Assembly (NCBI RefSeq): GCF_004359215.1
Contig: NC_090615.1
Span: 7,723,814 to 7,787,813 of the forward strand
DNA from: Bremia lactucae
Taxonomy: Eukaryota; Oomycota; Peronosporomycetes; Peronosporales; Peronosporaceae
Direction of reading: 5' to 3'
DNA: 64,000 nt
Part shown: in pieces, positions 10,955-20,306 of the stretch
Layout of the letters: each line of letters opens with the position of its first letter
Position numbering within the stretch: the stretch's first letter is position 1
Position numbers and translations under genes: made by a program
Notes under the pieces: generated by a model
Told to the model about the DNA's origin: nothing
Databases searched by the model: none
Seen by the model: only the letters and a program-made list of their open reading frames with translations

Positions 10955-12232
10955 ATGCCAGACGGCCGAGTATCTGCGCAGGCTGCTGTGGTTGTGGCTG
11001 GCACAGCATTAGCTTATTACGTGGGATCACGCAGTAAGAATGCGGAGCGCATGGCTACCGAGCTCCGCAGTAAAGCTGTTGCCGAAGCTAAGGAAGTGGC
11101 GCTACCTATTGGCCAGGAGCGCCGTAAGCTTACGTCGGTGGTAGTGCGTGTGCCGGCTACGACGGCCAATATGGGCCCGGGATTCGACACTATCGGTATG
11201 GCGCTCGATATTTGGACAGAAATATCAGTAGAGATAATAGCTGCAAAAGGTGAGGATCCGCTTAGTGTGCGCCTCGTTACGCTTACAAACGAAGGTGAGG
11301 GTGCCGAAGAACTGCCAACGGATGAAAGCAACCTAGTGATCGTGGGCCTTAAGGCCGCTTTCACTGCAGCGGGAGAGGAAATGCCTCGTAATCTTAAGGT
11401 GCAGTGCAAGAATCGCATTCCCTTCGCTCGCGGCCTGGGAAGTAGCTCAGCGGGTATCGTTGGTGGTATCATTGCGGGCCTTGCCCTCGCTGGTATACGC
11501 CTACCAGTCCATGGCCGCGAGGATCTTCTGCAGCTGGTAAAAAAATTGGTTTAATGTGACATCATCACTTCTTACCCATTTACTGAACCTGCACAGGCCT
11601 CAGAAATAGAGGGACACCCGGACAATGTTGCTCCTGCCATCTACGGTGGCTTGCAAATCGGCATATTTGCTGACAATCGGTGGTACTCTTCGCGCGTGCA
11701 AATTCCAGATGGTTTGCAGTGCATCGTATTTATTCCAGACTCGACAGGGCCGACGAGCGTGGCGCGGGCGATTTTGCCCACCGATGTTCCGCGAAAGGAT
11801 GCCGTCTTTAACATTGGCCGAGCTGCCATCTTTGTAAATGCTTTCCGATCAGGAAACCTTAGCGAATTACGATATGCTACGCAGGATATGCTGCACCAGC
11901 CGCAACGCGGCGCCGCGCAGTATCCTCATTTAAAGCCACTTATGACCGCGGCTATGGGAGCTGGTGCACACGGTTGCTTCTTAAGTGGCGCCGGCCCTAC
12001 AGTCCTTGCTATCACCAGCGGACGCGCTGGTGACATCTTTACGCAGCATTTGGCTGAGCGTCAGCAAAATAAAGTGGCCAACGCCATGCGTGAAGCTGCT
12101 GCTGCTATGGGCGTACTAGGCTGCGTATTCATCACAAATCCGGACCATCGTGGTGCCTTTATTGTGCGTGCGGAACCCCAGTTTTCGGACCGGTCAGTTG
12201 CGCGTTACGAGGGCGACATTGCTGACCTCTAG
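10955..12232 (+). CDS. Homoserine kinase with N-terminal hydrophobic extension
   Basis: Two exons, 10955-11536 and 11597-12232, around a 60-nt GT..AG intron in phase 0. The product is about 405 residues. It phosphorylates homoserine to O-phosphohomoserine in threonine synthesis. GHMP-kinase motifs are clear: VRVPATTANMGPGFDTIG near residue 63, the phosphate-binding FARGLGSSSAGIVGG near 155, EGHPDNVAPAIYGG just after the intron, and GCFLSGAGPTVLAI near the C-terminus. Bacterial ThrB is about 310 residues. Here about 60 residues precede the first motif, including a hydrophobic run AAVVVAGTALAYYVG at residues 10-24 that could be a membrane anchor or an organelle-targeting part. The start is the ATG at 10955; there is no closer alternative that keeps motif 1 well inside. 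Confidence 0.93.
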
Positions 12233-12354
12233 AAACTATTTCATTGATTTAGCATGATTAGAATCATCACGAAAAAAACACAACCATCAGAAAACGAAAA
12301 ATATCCCACACAATGTGACGTTCATTAAATTGCCTTGTCGTGTAACTGTTTCGT

Positions 12355-12525
12355 GCTGATTAGTCTGCGGAATAAATAGATATAATGGCCTATACCTATT
12401 TATGGATAAAAATTCCGAATATTACTATATAAAGTAATATCCTCCAAATATTATCTACCTTTTAGATAATATATTAATTAACAACCTTTAAGTGTTAATT
12501 TCATGTAACGATACACCCCGTTACA
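12355..12525 (-). repeat. Truncated LTR (family 1), minus orientation
   Basis: In the minus reading it starts TGTAACGGGGTGTATCGTTACA at 12525 and continues about 170 bp before homology stops at GCTGATTAG. The adjacent sequence on the right is the polypurine tract in inverse (CCCCTCCCTTAA), so this is the 3' LTR of a minus-strand element whose interior lies to the right. It ends about 120 bp from the stop of homoserine kinase. Confidence 0.75.
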
Positions 12526-12643
12526 TCACCCCTCCCTTAAACGACAATCACTCTACTGTGATTGGATGTAGTGGTCGTTATGTGACCACTTAGTTTTTAA
12601 AACGATGTTGATTGGTCAGATCCATCATTTTAAATTCCATCGC

Positions 12644-12886
12644 ATGAAGAATCAACTCGTGCGGGGTGACGCACTGTTATCTCTTGCGGTAGACGGAACG
12701 TCTGCCGTAGTGTCTTCCACTCGCACAACACTAGATGTTGCGAGTGCTCGTGGTGATTCACCACGTGAATACGACCCCTCTTTGGAGGTCGACTACGAGT
12801 GCGAGTCGGATGTAGTGGCCGACTCGGGAGAATGGAACAGTCGCCTGATATACGTCAGGCGGCTGACTATGAGCCTTCGAATGAGA
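12644..12886 (+). pseudogene. Antisense accessory ORF, N-terminal part, cut by assembly gap
   Basis: Starts at ATG 12644 and runs toward the gap. It encodes ALLSLAVDGTSAVVSSTRTT and ASARGDSPREYDPSLEVDYE, then a frameshift after VADSG. It matches the copies at 13663-13223, 32004-31663 and 29950-29381. It lies just inside a minus-strand 3' LTR and points away from it, that is antisense to gag-pol. Confidence 0.55.
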
Positions 12887-12986
12887 NNNNNNNNNNNNNN
12901 NNNNNNNNNNNNNNNNNNNNNNNNNNNNNNNNNNNNNNNNNNNNNNNNNNNNNNNNNNNNNNNNNNNNNNNNNNNNNNNNNNNNNN
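12887..12986. other. Assembly gap (100 N)
   Basis: Exactly 100 N, a conventional unknown-length gap. The two flanks are inverted copies of the same retroelement 3' region, a typical place for assembly failure. Confidence 0.98.
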
Positions 12987-13663
12987 CGGTCTTCCAACCG
13001 CTCGATATGGTGAGCCTGCACCGTCTGCTCCAACGAGCGACGCTTGCCGCGCTCGTGTTCAAATCCCTCCTCCAAATCATGGAGGTAGTGATCGATTTTG
13101 TCGATCTTAGACATTAGATCTGGCAAAAGCCACGGCTTCTTTTCAGGGGCGAGATGAGACATTTTACTGTCTTTACTCCCCTGAGTGGTACCCACTGAAG
13201 CAGGGGTACCACAAGAACTTTTCTAACGATGGCTTACGCCATCGTCGTCACCTTGCAAAGAGACACGTGCAGGTGACCGTATGGGAAACCGTACGGGAGA
13301 TCGTGCGGGCGATGAGGGATCATCCTCATCGTCGGATCCAAATAGACTGTTTACACGTCTATCAGAATGAGCCCTCTCATTCAAAGGCTCATAGTCAGCC
13401 GCCTGACGGATATCAGGCGACTGTTTCATTCTCCCCGAGTCGGCCACTTCATCCGACTCGCACTCGTAGTTGACCTCCAAAGAGGGGTCGTATTCACGTG
13501 ATGAATCACCACGTGCACTCGCAACATCTAGTGTTGTGCGAGTGGAAGACACTACGGTAGACGTACCGTCTACCGCAAGAGATAGCAGTGCGTCACCCGC
13601 GGCTGCACGAACCGCAGCCGAAGGCGCAACACTATCATCACCCCGCATGAATTGTTTCTTCAT
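12987..13663 (-). CDS. Antisense accessory ORF of gypsy element: acidic domain, KKPWLLP motif and coiled coil
   Basis: From ATG at 13663 toward the gap. The order is: Ala-rich N-terminus (PSAAVRAAAGDALLSL), DPSLEVNYECESDEVADSG, SPDIRQAADYEPLNERAHSD, an acidic SLFGSDDEDDPSSPARSP, a QGDDDGVSHR motif, one in-frame TAG near 13222, then KSSCGTPASVGTTQGSKD, MSHLAPEKKPWLLPDLMSKI, and the coiled coil DHYLHDLEEGFEHERGKRRS. Without the single TAG the frame is open for more than 220 codons up to the gap. It is antisense to the element as defined by the LTR at 13783. No known domain is recognised. Confidence 0.55.
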
Positions 13664-13769
13664 GCGATGGATTTAAAAATGATAGATCTGACCAATCAAA
13701 ACCATTTTAAAAATTAAGTGGTCACATAGCGACTACTCCATCTAATGACATTCAGAGTGATTGTCGTTT

Positions 13770-13782
13770 AAGGGAGGGGTGA
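13770..13782 (+). promoter_or_regulatory. Polypurine tract before 3' LTR
   Basis: AAGGGAGGGGTGA lies directly upstream of the LTR start TGTAACGGGG. The same tract precedes the LTRs at 32124 and, with changes, 30065 and 51188. It is the expected primer for plus-strand DNA synthesis and fixes element orientation. Confidence 0.75.
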
Positions 13783-14225
13783 TGTAACGGGGTGTATCGT
13801 TACATGAAATTAACACTTAATTAATATATTATCTAAAAGGTAGATAATATTTGGAGGATATTACTTTATATAGTAATATCCTGAATTCTTATCCATAAAT
13901 AGGTATAGGCCATTATATCTATTTATTCCGCAGACTAATCAGCTGTAGGAGTAATCAAAGAGAGTTACAAGATAAGATAGAGATAAGAATTCATTTACAT
14001 GTTTAGTATTAGTTTATAGTTAAGTTAGCATTCACAAAGATAGATTAAGAGACACTTAACTATATTAATACAGTTTTCGTTTTACCCTCTTAAGTTAACT
14101 TGTCTTAAGGGGAGTCTTCCTCTGCACGTACAGTGTACGTCACCTAACGAAAGGCACCACTCACAACTGAAGCTGTGTGAAGTGGACTTGTACTGAAACA
14201 GTACAAGTCGTAGTGCCCCGTTACA
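13783..14225 (+). repeat. 3' LTR (family 1), plus orientation
   Basis: 443 bp from TGTAACGGGG to CCCCGTTACA, a 10-bp perfect terminal inverted repeat. The 3' third holds successive hairpins, including one at about 14157-14183 with a compensated stem change relative to other copies. Confidence 0.9.
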
Positions 14226-14536
14226 TATAGACCATTATATCTATTATTTCCGCAGACTAATCAGCTGTAGAGATAAAGAAAGAGAGATACAGATAAGAAT
14301 TCAATTACATGTTTAGTATTAGACTATAATTAAGTTAGCATTTACAAGATAGAAAGAGAGACACTTAATTATATTAATTCAGTTTTGATTTTATCCTCTT
14401 TAAGCTAGTTACCTTAAAGAGAAGTCTCCCTCTGCACGTACTAGTGTACGTGAAATAACGTAAGGCACCAGTTGCAACTGAAGCAGTGCGAAGTGGACTT
14501 GTACTGAAGCAGTACAAGTCGTAAAGCCCCGTTACA
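14226..14536 (+). repeat. 5'-truncated LTR (family 1), plus orientation
   Basis: It begins TATAGACCATTATATC directly after the previous LTR terminus and ends GTTACA at 14536. It lacks the first ~145 bp, with the same start point as the fragment at 5479. Confidence 0.8.
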
Positions 14537-14766
14537 GCTTGCGCATTGATCTATAAGGTATAGAAGCCTTTTTAAGGTATATCCTCTTGGGCACTAGTTG
14601 CCGCTTGGTTCTACGAACCCCTGAATCCCTTGTACTAGGATTCCTTAAGCTTAAATAGCTTATACGACTCCCTGAGTTGTTAAACGCATTAGTTCAATTG
14701 AAGTTAGGTGACTCTCTGAGTCTGAAAGTCTTCGTCTGACTTAAGGAGCGAGGTAGCTCCGCTACA
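14537..14766 (+). repeat. 3' half of an LTR of family 2
   Basis: From GCTTGCGCATTGAT to GGAGCGAGGTAGCTCCGCTACA it matches the second half of the LTRs at 22714-23178 and 43247-43731. The family 1 LTR joins it inside the LTR, which suggests a family 1 element inserted into a family 2 LTR. The 5' half is not seen on the left side. Confidence 0.75.
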
Positions 14767-15476
14767 TGCTATGTTTCATATATTTTGGCGAAAGTGCAAT
14801 TGTCATGTATCCGATCCTTGTTATCGTAATCGTGTCGCAGTTCTCTGCGTTTCACAACTTGGCGAATGGCAGAAGTCCCGGATCACGCTGCACTGAGTCA
14901 CGGAGAAGCGTGCAATACGAGACTTCTCGTGTTTGCCTAGCTAATTATAGAAATCAACACAAAAAAATGCAATTCTTACTGTTCAGTAAAAAATAGAGAC
15001 TTTTCTTGATTATTTGTTTTTTCTTTGCATGTCCTTCAATTATAGCGGTAAATAGTTTAACCCCTGCATTTCAATCCCCATGATTTGCTGGGGGTTGGTT
15101 CTGTTGCAGCAGGCTATTTCCGTGTCTCATCAGCCGAAGATAAAAAGCCAGGTGGATTTTGAAGTCATGTGGAAGCTGGAACAAAATGCAAAAATGGCCT
15201 TTTTTTGCATGTGCCCTTTTGAGTGGCGGGCGTGTGTTCGTGTCGCGCGGCTGACTCTCTTCTCTGTTAATGTGCTTAAAGCCTCGACTTCACTGTCGAT
15301 TCTCCACAAGCCAACTTCAATTAAGGCAACATTTTAGTGACTTACGACTTCAAGCGACGACTAGAACTAGAGCCTTCAAATACTTCCGGCCCTTATTGAA
15401 GCCACGGTTTCACTGACGAGGAATCCAGATAACTCTTACGTACTTTGTGCTATTCGTAAGCACGAAAATAAAGACA
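14767..15476. other. Intergenic, no supported gene
   Basis: Only short chance frames. The part next to 15477 is the presumed promoter and 5' leader of the following gene. Confidence 0.5.
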
Positions 15477-16538
15477 ATGCTGTCTATGGTGAAGAGTAGC
15501 CAATCGGTCGGCACCAGCAAAGGCAATTCAAGCAGCTCCAATACAAGTGCCAGTATAGAACCAGGATCACCCGTCGCAATCGCCATTGCAAGCTTGGCCC
15601 AAGGTGGAAACATCAATTTGCAGGAGCTTGATAAGTGCCGTCTGTACAAGCCACTGACTCATCAGCCCTTGATTCAGTCACAAGGCGACGAGAGCTCATT
15701 GCACAATGACTGGCACTCTAATAGCGGAGCTAATCAAGCCGCCGCGGTACTTACGTCAGTTTCTCGTATCAGTCTGCCAACTGTAGCTGTTAAGGGCCCA
15801 AAGAAGCGATCTACCAAGTCCAAGTGTTCTCCAGGGTTACGTAGCGGTAAGTGGACCCTTGAGGAGGAAGCGTTTACGAATATGATCATCTACTATTTTA
15901 AACGGGGGCTTTTGGACGTCGAGGATGGCACGTCACTCCGCTGGTATCTTGCTAAGCGCTTAAATTGCGAGGCGATGCGCGTGACTAAAAAGCTAAAAGG
16001 TAACAGCTCCATTGGCAAGCAGATTTTCCGCTCCATCGAAAACACGCCTGCCAACCGCCAGGCCATCCGGCATGCCCGTGAAGACCTTTGCGTCGTGGAA
16101 GCTAGGTTTCTGGAGTCTCTTAGCGGTAGTGGAGGTGGTCTACCTACACGAAACACTCCATCCAAGCCAATGCCGTCGTCACTAACCGTGTCGGTCTGCG
16201 GTCGCAAAATCTTGCCGAGTATGAAGAATAGCGAAAGCCACATTGAATTGGCTCCAATGCCACAGCCCAAGTCTGAAGACGCGAGACTTTTACTGCACTT
16301 CTTTTGTGAAGCTCACGATACAGGTTCCGAAGATGAACCTGAAGAAGAGTATAAAGTGGAGGATGGCAGCATCAGCATTGACTTGAGCCATAAATTCGGC
16401 AAGAAACGGCCACTGTCGAGCGTCGTTAATGAAATAAAGCCCAGTTTGAAGAAGGGTAATACATTACTAGAAGTGCAAGAGGTTGGTTATCAGCAGGAGA
16501 ATCGGCTGGCTGTAAAGATTCAAGATACTAATTACTGA
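15477..16538 (+). CDS. Unknown basic protein with a SGKW-EEE domain
   Basis: 353 residues from the first in-frame ATG. The N-terminal third is Ser-rich and disordered. The conserved-looking core spans about residues 123-185: RSGKWTLEEEAFTNMIIYYF, then LLDVEDGTSLRWYLAKRLNC and MRVTKKLKGNSSIGKQIF. This pattern of a GKW..EE helix followed by a GTxLRxxLAKxLNC...MRxxKK segment is, from memory, found in hypothetical proteins of oomycetes and diatoms; a DNA-binding or nuclear role is only a guess. The C-terminus has an acidic patch (DTGSEDEPEEEYKVEDGS) and basic residues. There is no membrane segment and no intron. Confidence 0.7.
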   Translation: MLSMVKSSQSVGTSKGNSSSSNTSASIEPGSPVAIAIASLAQGGNINLQELDKCRLYKPLTHQPLIQSQGDESSLHNDWHSNSGANQAAAVLTSVSRISLPTVAVKGPKKRSTKSKCSPGLRSGKWTLEEEAFTNMIIYYFKRGLLDVEDGTSLRWYLAKRLNCEAMRVTKKLKGNSSIGKQIFRSIENTPANRQAIRHAREDLCVVEARFLESLSGSGGGLPTRNTPSKPMPSSLTVSVCGRKILPSMKNSESHIELAPMPQPKSEDARLLLHFFCEAHDTGSEDEPEEEYKVEDGSISIDLSHKFGKKRPLSSVVNEIKPSLKKGNTLLEVQEVGYQQENRLAVKIQDTNY

Positions 16539-16770
16539 GCTGCATCCTCTAGTGAGACTATTTAGGCGATCACTCAAGCCACAATTGAGCGATGTCACAC
16601 CTCCATAATTATATAATCAACAAGGAAGTAGGCTGGCTTGGCGCATCTTACCGCCTAACTTAGTTGAAGATGGAGTATTCCAGATGTTAAAATAAACATT
16701 TGGTTGCGGCCACGCTTGCCTGCCACATGTACATATTCATTTTCCTAACAATACATTTAGAAATTGAAGT

Positions 16771-18688
16771 TTACATATAGTGTTCCATAATTATAACGCT
16801 CTGATTGTTGCGCAAAATGGAAGAATTCGCAGTAGAAGCGAGAGCAGCTTTGCGTGAAGTGGCGATGACAGTTGATGGAGAAGTTGAAGAGTTATACGCT
16901 CGGGTAGAGACCCATGTGAGCAACCATTTCAGGTCAGTAAGCGCATATTTTAGCGCTTTTGTCCACTCCTTTTGCTTTTTTTTCAAAAAGATTACGGAGT
17001 GTCCGCCAATGGAATGCTTCGCAACCTTATATGGCAATTTGATGGATGAATCTCGGGCTTGGACGTATGCCATTAATTGACCGAGGCACGAGATCCAAGC
17101 ACCCAGACCTAAATTGAAGTGAGATTCAGCAAAATTTTGCTGATCTGAGCCGTGTCTGTACCAGAAACGACCAATGTCACCAGATTAATAACAGGGAGTT
17201 TTAATTCGCTTAATTTTGTCTTGAAAGCTACGTACAGGCAATACTCCATACGGAGATTACTCGTACGAATCATTTTTGAAAAGCTGCCCAGGGGTACAAT
17301 CTTGAAGCTGAAAGTTAAAAATTGTTAGAAGAAGAATCCGCAGACGAATAAGGCAAACTATAGACTTACTCGGTAAATTCCAGACCGACCATATTTGCTA
17401 GTGTTTGTAGCAGCAACGCACACTCGCCAAATGCAGCATTAATCTCGTTCCACTCTAAGGTATCCGACGCAGATTGGCCCATGCGAAAATGATTGATAGT
17501 ACCGAATTCACCATCATTGCCGATGACAAACATGTCTGCGAGAATGTTAAGGTGTTTGACCTTATGCTCCATTGCGTCGATTTGAGCCGTGCCTGCATCC
17601 CTAATTTCTCGATATACAGATTCTTGGAGTTGTGATTCATTTAAAAGTTTCCACAGTTCTTCTTCCTCATGGTCGAGGGCCTTCTCTTCGTGATCGATTG
17701 CTTTTTGCTGCAAAGAAATTACTTTGCGCTCATTATCCATCAGCTGCAAATTTTCATTGAGTACGTTTAGCTCGCTCTCGTACTAAATTCATTCAACAGA
17801 AAAATATAAGCGCTGAGAAAGCACGAGTCTTCCAATTCGTTGTTTACGCACAAAGCGAATCTTTTCGTGAATTTGGTCGATAACGTTGCTTTTTATATTT
17901 ATGAAAGCCGTGGTGTGTAAGAATCCCGAATGGCAACGCTTTTCATAGCGAGCACGTTCAGCCTGCCTGTACAAATAAAAGAGATATCACAGCCAACAGC
18001 AGCCCAACAATGATCGCATACACCCACCCGTCAATCATTGTAACCATGCCGTCCACGCACTCCTTACACAATGGGGTTGACACAGGTAGACCACCGCTGT
18101 AATAAAAAAAAGACAAGCATTAAAAAAATCGACTTACATCACGCAAAACCGCACCAGTGGGCTAATTGCGTCGTAAGCAATTGCACATGATGACTTAAGT
18201 CCGCATATGTGGGTACAGCCACCATGCTATTTTCCGTCCCTATATTCTCCTCATCACGGCTAGGATAGCTTGCTCGATCCTCGAAATATTTTCCAGAAAC
18301 AGCAAAACTATTCTTAAACCGCTGCTGCTGGCGTCGCTGTCTATGCTGAAGTTCTTGTCTACGCTGGACCTGCTGGCGCTTCTGCTCTTGATCGTAGTGC
18401 TGCTGCAGTGATAAATTGTAGCGCGCGCTCGCATACAAGTCATCACCGAATACTCCAGACTCATCCATCTCCAGCGGAGTTATCGCATTCGTGGGTAGCT
18501 TCTGTAAGAGCAACATGCTCTGGGAGGCGCTGGCGGTCGGAAGAAGCACATACGATTCACCTAATACTGCAATATTGAGCGAAATTAAGGCTTATTCAGA
18601 AAAGGTGACGCACATTCGTTAGAGCCCTACCTGGCGTGCTTAGCAATTCGTTTTCGAGTGACTTCTGGCACTGCTGACATTTTCGCAT
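16771..18688 (-). CDS. ATG6: ATG6/Beclin 1, autophagy PI3-kinase complex subunit
   Basis: Seven exons fitted in phase: 18688-18631, 18566-18155, 18096-18028, 17966-17852, 17782-17370, 17307-17232 and 17184-16771, about 518 residues. ATG6 is the scaffold of the class III PI3-kinase complex (VPS34/VPS15) for autophagy and endosomal sorting. The N-terminus has a Cys motif MRKCQQCQKSLEN and ESYVLLP. A Gln/Arg-rich disordered region and STPLCKECVDGMVTMID follow. The central coiled coil (LMDNERKVISLQQKAIDHEE) leads into the evolutionarily conserved domain: NDGEFGTINHFRMGQ, LEWNEINAAFGECALLLQTL, FKIVPLGSFSK, then HSVIFLKKKQKEWTKALKYA and LTDLKWLLTWVS. Introns are 47-70 nt. The sixth intron has a normal donor but no AG at the expected acceptor (17185-17188 reads TTAA), an oddity noted below. 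Confidence 0.92.
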
Positions 18689-18696
18689 TCTGAATA
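18689..18696. promoter_or_regulatory. 8-bp gap between divergent start codons
   Basis: The ATG6 start (minus) and the first ATG of the bestrophin-like gene (plus) are 8 bp apart. If the bestrophin gene uses the in-frame ATG at 18775 the distance is 86 bp. Transcripts must either overlap or start inside the other gene's leader. Confidence 0.5.
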
Positions 18697-20064
18697 ATGG
18701 AGGACTTTTTGTTTTTTTTCCTACGCATGTCCTCAAGTTGTACAATCATTTCGCTCTATTTTGTAACGACCAAAATGATCTACTATAGTGATCGCAGTCT
18801 TTGGCGTCTTTTGCTGCACTTTGATGGCTCAGCCATTGTCTCCGCTTCCACGCTAATTCGCTCATTCTTAATAGCGGCACTTTCGTTTGTGCTATCCGCT
18901 TTGCAGCACGAGAAGCCGTCGCTACTGCCTACCGGGGCGCCGGGCCAGCTGCTACTTTCCGCATCGATCTTTCTATCGATTTTACTAGGACTAAGAGTTT
19001 TCACGGCATTGCGCCAATGGCAACGAGGCGTGGAAGATGTCAGTGCAATTGCAGATGCTGCACGCATGCTTACTGCTACCGCATGCTCTTTCGTACACTT
19101 CTCGCGTAAGGGCGTGGCTGACCGTGCACAGATCCGCAACAAATGTCAATTTATCCGCGACGTGAAGCGGTACATTCTATTGTACGTAACCCTAGTGTTT
19201 CATGACTGCAATGAGAGAGAAGCGTCGTTAGAGCTGCGTGCGCTGCTGACCCAGAAGGAAGCAGATGAGTTTTTACACACGGAAGTGCTGAAACTGGGCG
19301 AACACACATGGAACAGGGAACGCAATGTGGTTGGTTCGGCAAATAAGATGCGTGCAGCTGTGGTGGAGCTTTGGTTGCGGCGGACAATTAATCGGGCAAG
19401 AAGAAAAAGCTACGTTTCGGTGGAACAGGCAATGGAGCTTAACAAAATTGTTTCGTCGCTGACGCAGATGTACACACGAATTTTTAACCTTTGTAACGTG
19501 CGAATTCCATTCAATTTGGCACAGTGCTTGCATGTATGTTTTGTCGGATATTTGCTATTAATGGGAGCGGCGCTAGCCCCCGTTATCGGGTGCTTTTCGT
19601 CGCTTTTTGTGGGCATAGCTGCGATTTTGCTGTTTGCGCTTGACAGCGTGGCTTCGTCGATTGAATGTCCGTTTGGGCCTGATGCCAACGACGTGGATCT
19701 TGAAGCTCGCATCTTGTGTATTCAGGACGAATTAAAAGTTATTCTACAGGCACACTTTTATTCGGTGGGGCACGTAGACTCATTTAATGAGCAAGACCGC
19801 ATGGCGTCGCTGTCTTCTCTATTGTCCGCAGGTGCTGATACTTTAAGCTTGGGGCACACGCGGCGCGAATCAGTATCATCATCGTACTCGTCTACGGAGC
19901 GCCCGCCGCGCTCTTTAGCGCCGTCTTCCGCGTCTACCACTGATCGTGCTGTACTTCTTTCTATCCACCCAGATGCTTATGGCACTATAAATGAAGGTGA
20001 CGACGAGAACGCCAGCCCACCGGCAATGCGTAGATCAGATGATCAAACATCCATAGCTGTTTAG
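18697..20064 (+). CDS. Bestrophin-like anion channel
   Basis: 455 residues, intronless. Bestrophins form pentameric anion channels in plasma or organelle membranes. Family features are MIYYSDRSLWRLLLHFDGSA at residues 27-46, hydrophobic segments at about 48-70 and 85-105, a conserved middle region (IRDVKRYILLYVTLVFHDC), and the C-terminal block RIPFNLAQCLHVCFVGYLLL followed by a last hydrophobic segment and SIECPFGPDANDVDLE. The tail after residue 370 is Ser-rich and disordered. An N-terminal 26 residues precede the family start, so translation from the ATG at 18775 (MIYYSDRS) is an alternative. The gene is divergent from ATG6. Confidence 0.85.
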   Translation: MEDFLFFFLRMSSSCTIISLYFVTTKMIYYSDRSLWRLLLHFDGSAIVSASTLIRSFLIAALSFVLSALQHEKPSLLPTGAPGQLLLSASIFLSILLGLRVFTALRQWQRGVEDVSAIADAARMLTATACSFVHFSRKGVADRAQIRNKCQFIRDVKRYILLYVTLVFHDCNEREASLELRALLTQKEADEFLHTEVLKLGEHTWNRERNVVGSANKMRAAVVELWLRRTINRARRKSYVSVEQAMELNKIVSSLTQMYTRIFNLCNVRIPFNLAQCLHVCFVGYLLLMGAALAPVIGCFSSLFVGIAAILLFALDSVASSIECPFGPDANDVDLEARILCIQDELKVILQAHFYSVGHVDSFNEQDRMASLSSLLSAGADTLSLGHTRRESVSSSYSSTERPPRSLAPSSASTTDRAVLLSIHPDAYGTINEGDDENASPPAMRRSDDQTSIAV

Positions 20065-20306
20065 TAAGAGTGTGGGAAGATTACAATTATGAAAATCGAG
20101 TTTCAGCATTAAGTGTACGTATCATGATACTAAAAACCGGCGTTATATGCTTATCAAGTTCAGTCATATTTCACAAATTGTTAGAATTGTATAGATAAGC
20201 AAGCAGTTGTCATAGTTGCTGCCGAACAACTTTTTAAACACATCGCTTAATTATGAGAAGCGCGTGACACGACTCGTACTTTGCAAAACAAATAGTGCTA
20301 TTTGTA

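Noticed and set aside
14766..14996. Hydrophobic 76-codon frame after the family 2 LTR
   Set aside because: No homology recognised and no promoter or splice context; likely chance in AT-rich DNA.
16805..17080. Plus-strand frame beginning MLRKMEEFAVEA
   Set aside because: It is antisense to the last ATG6 exon, which has clear family motifs on the minus strand.
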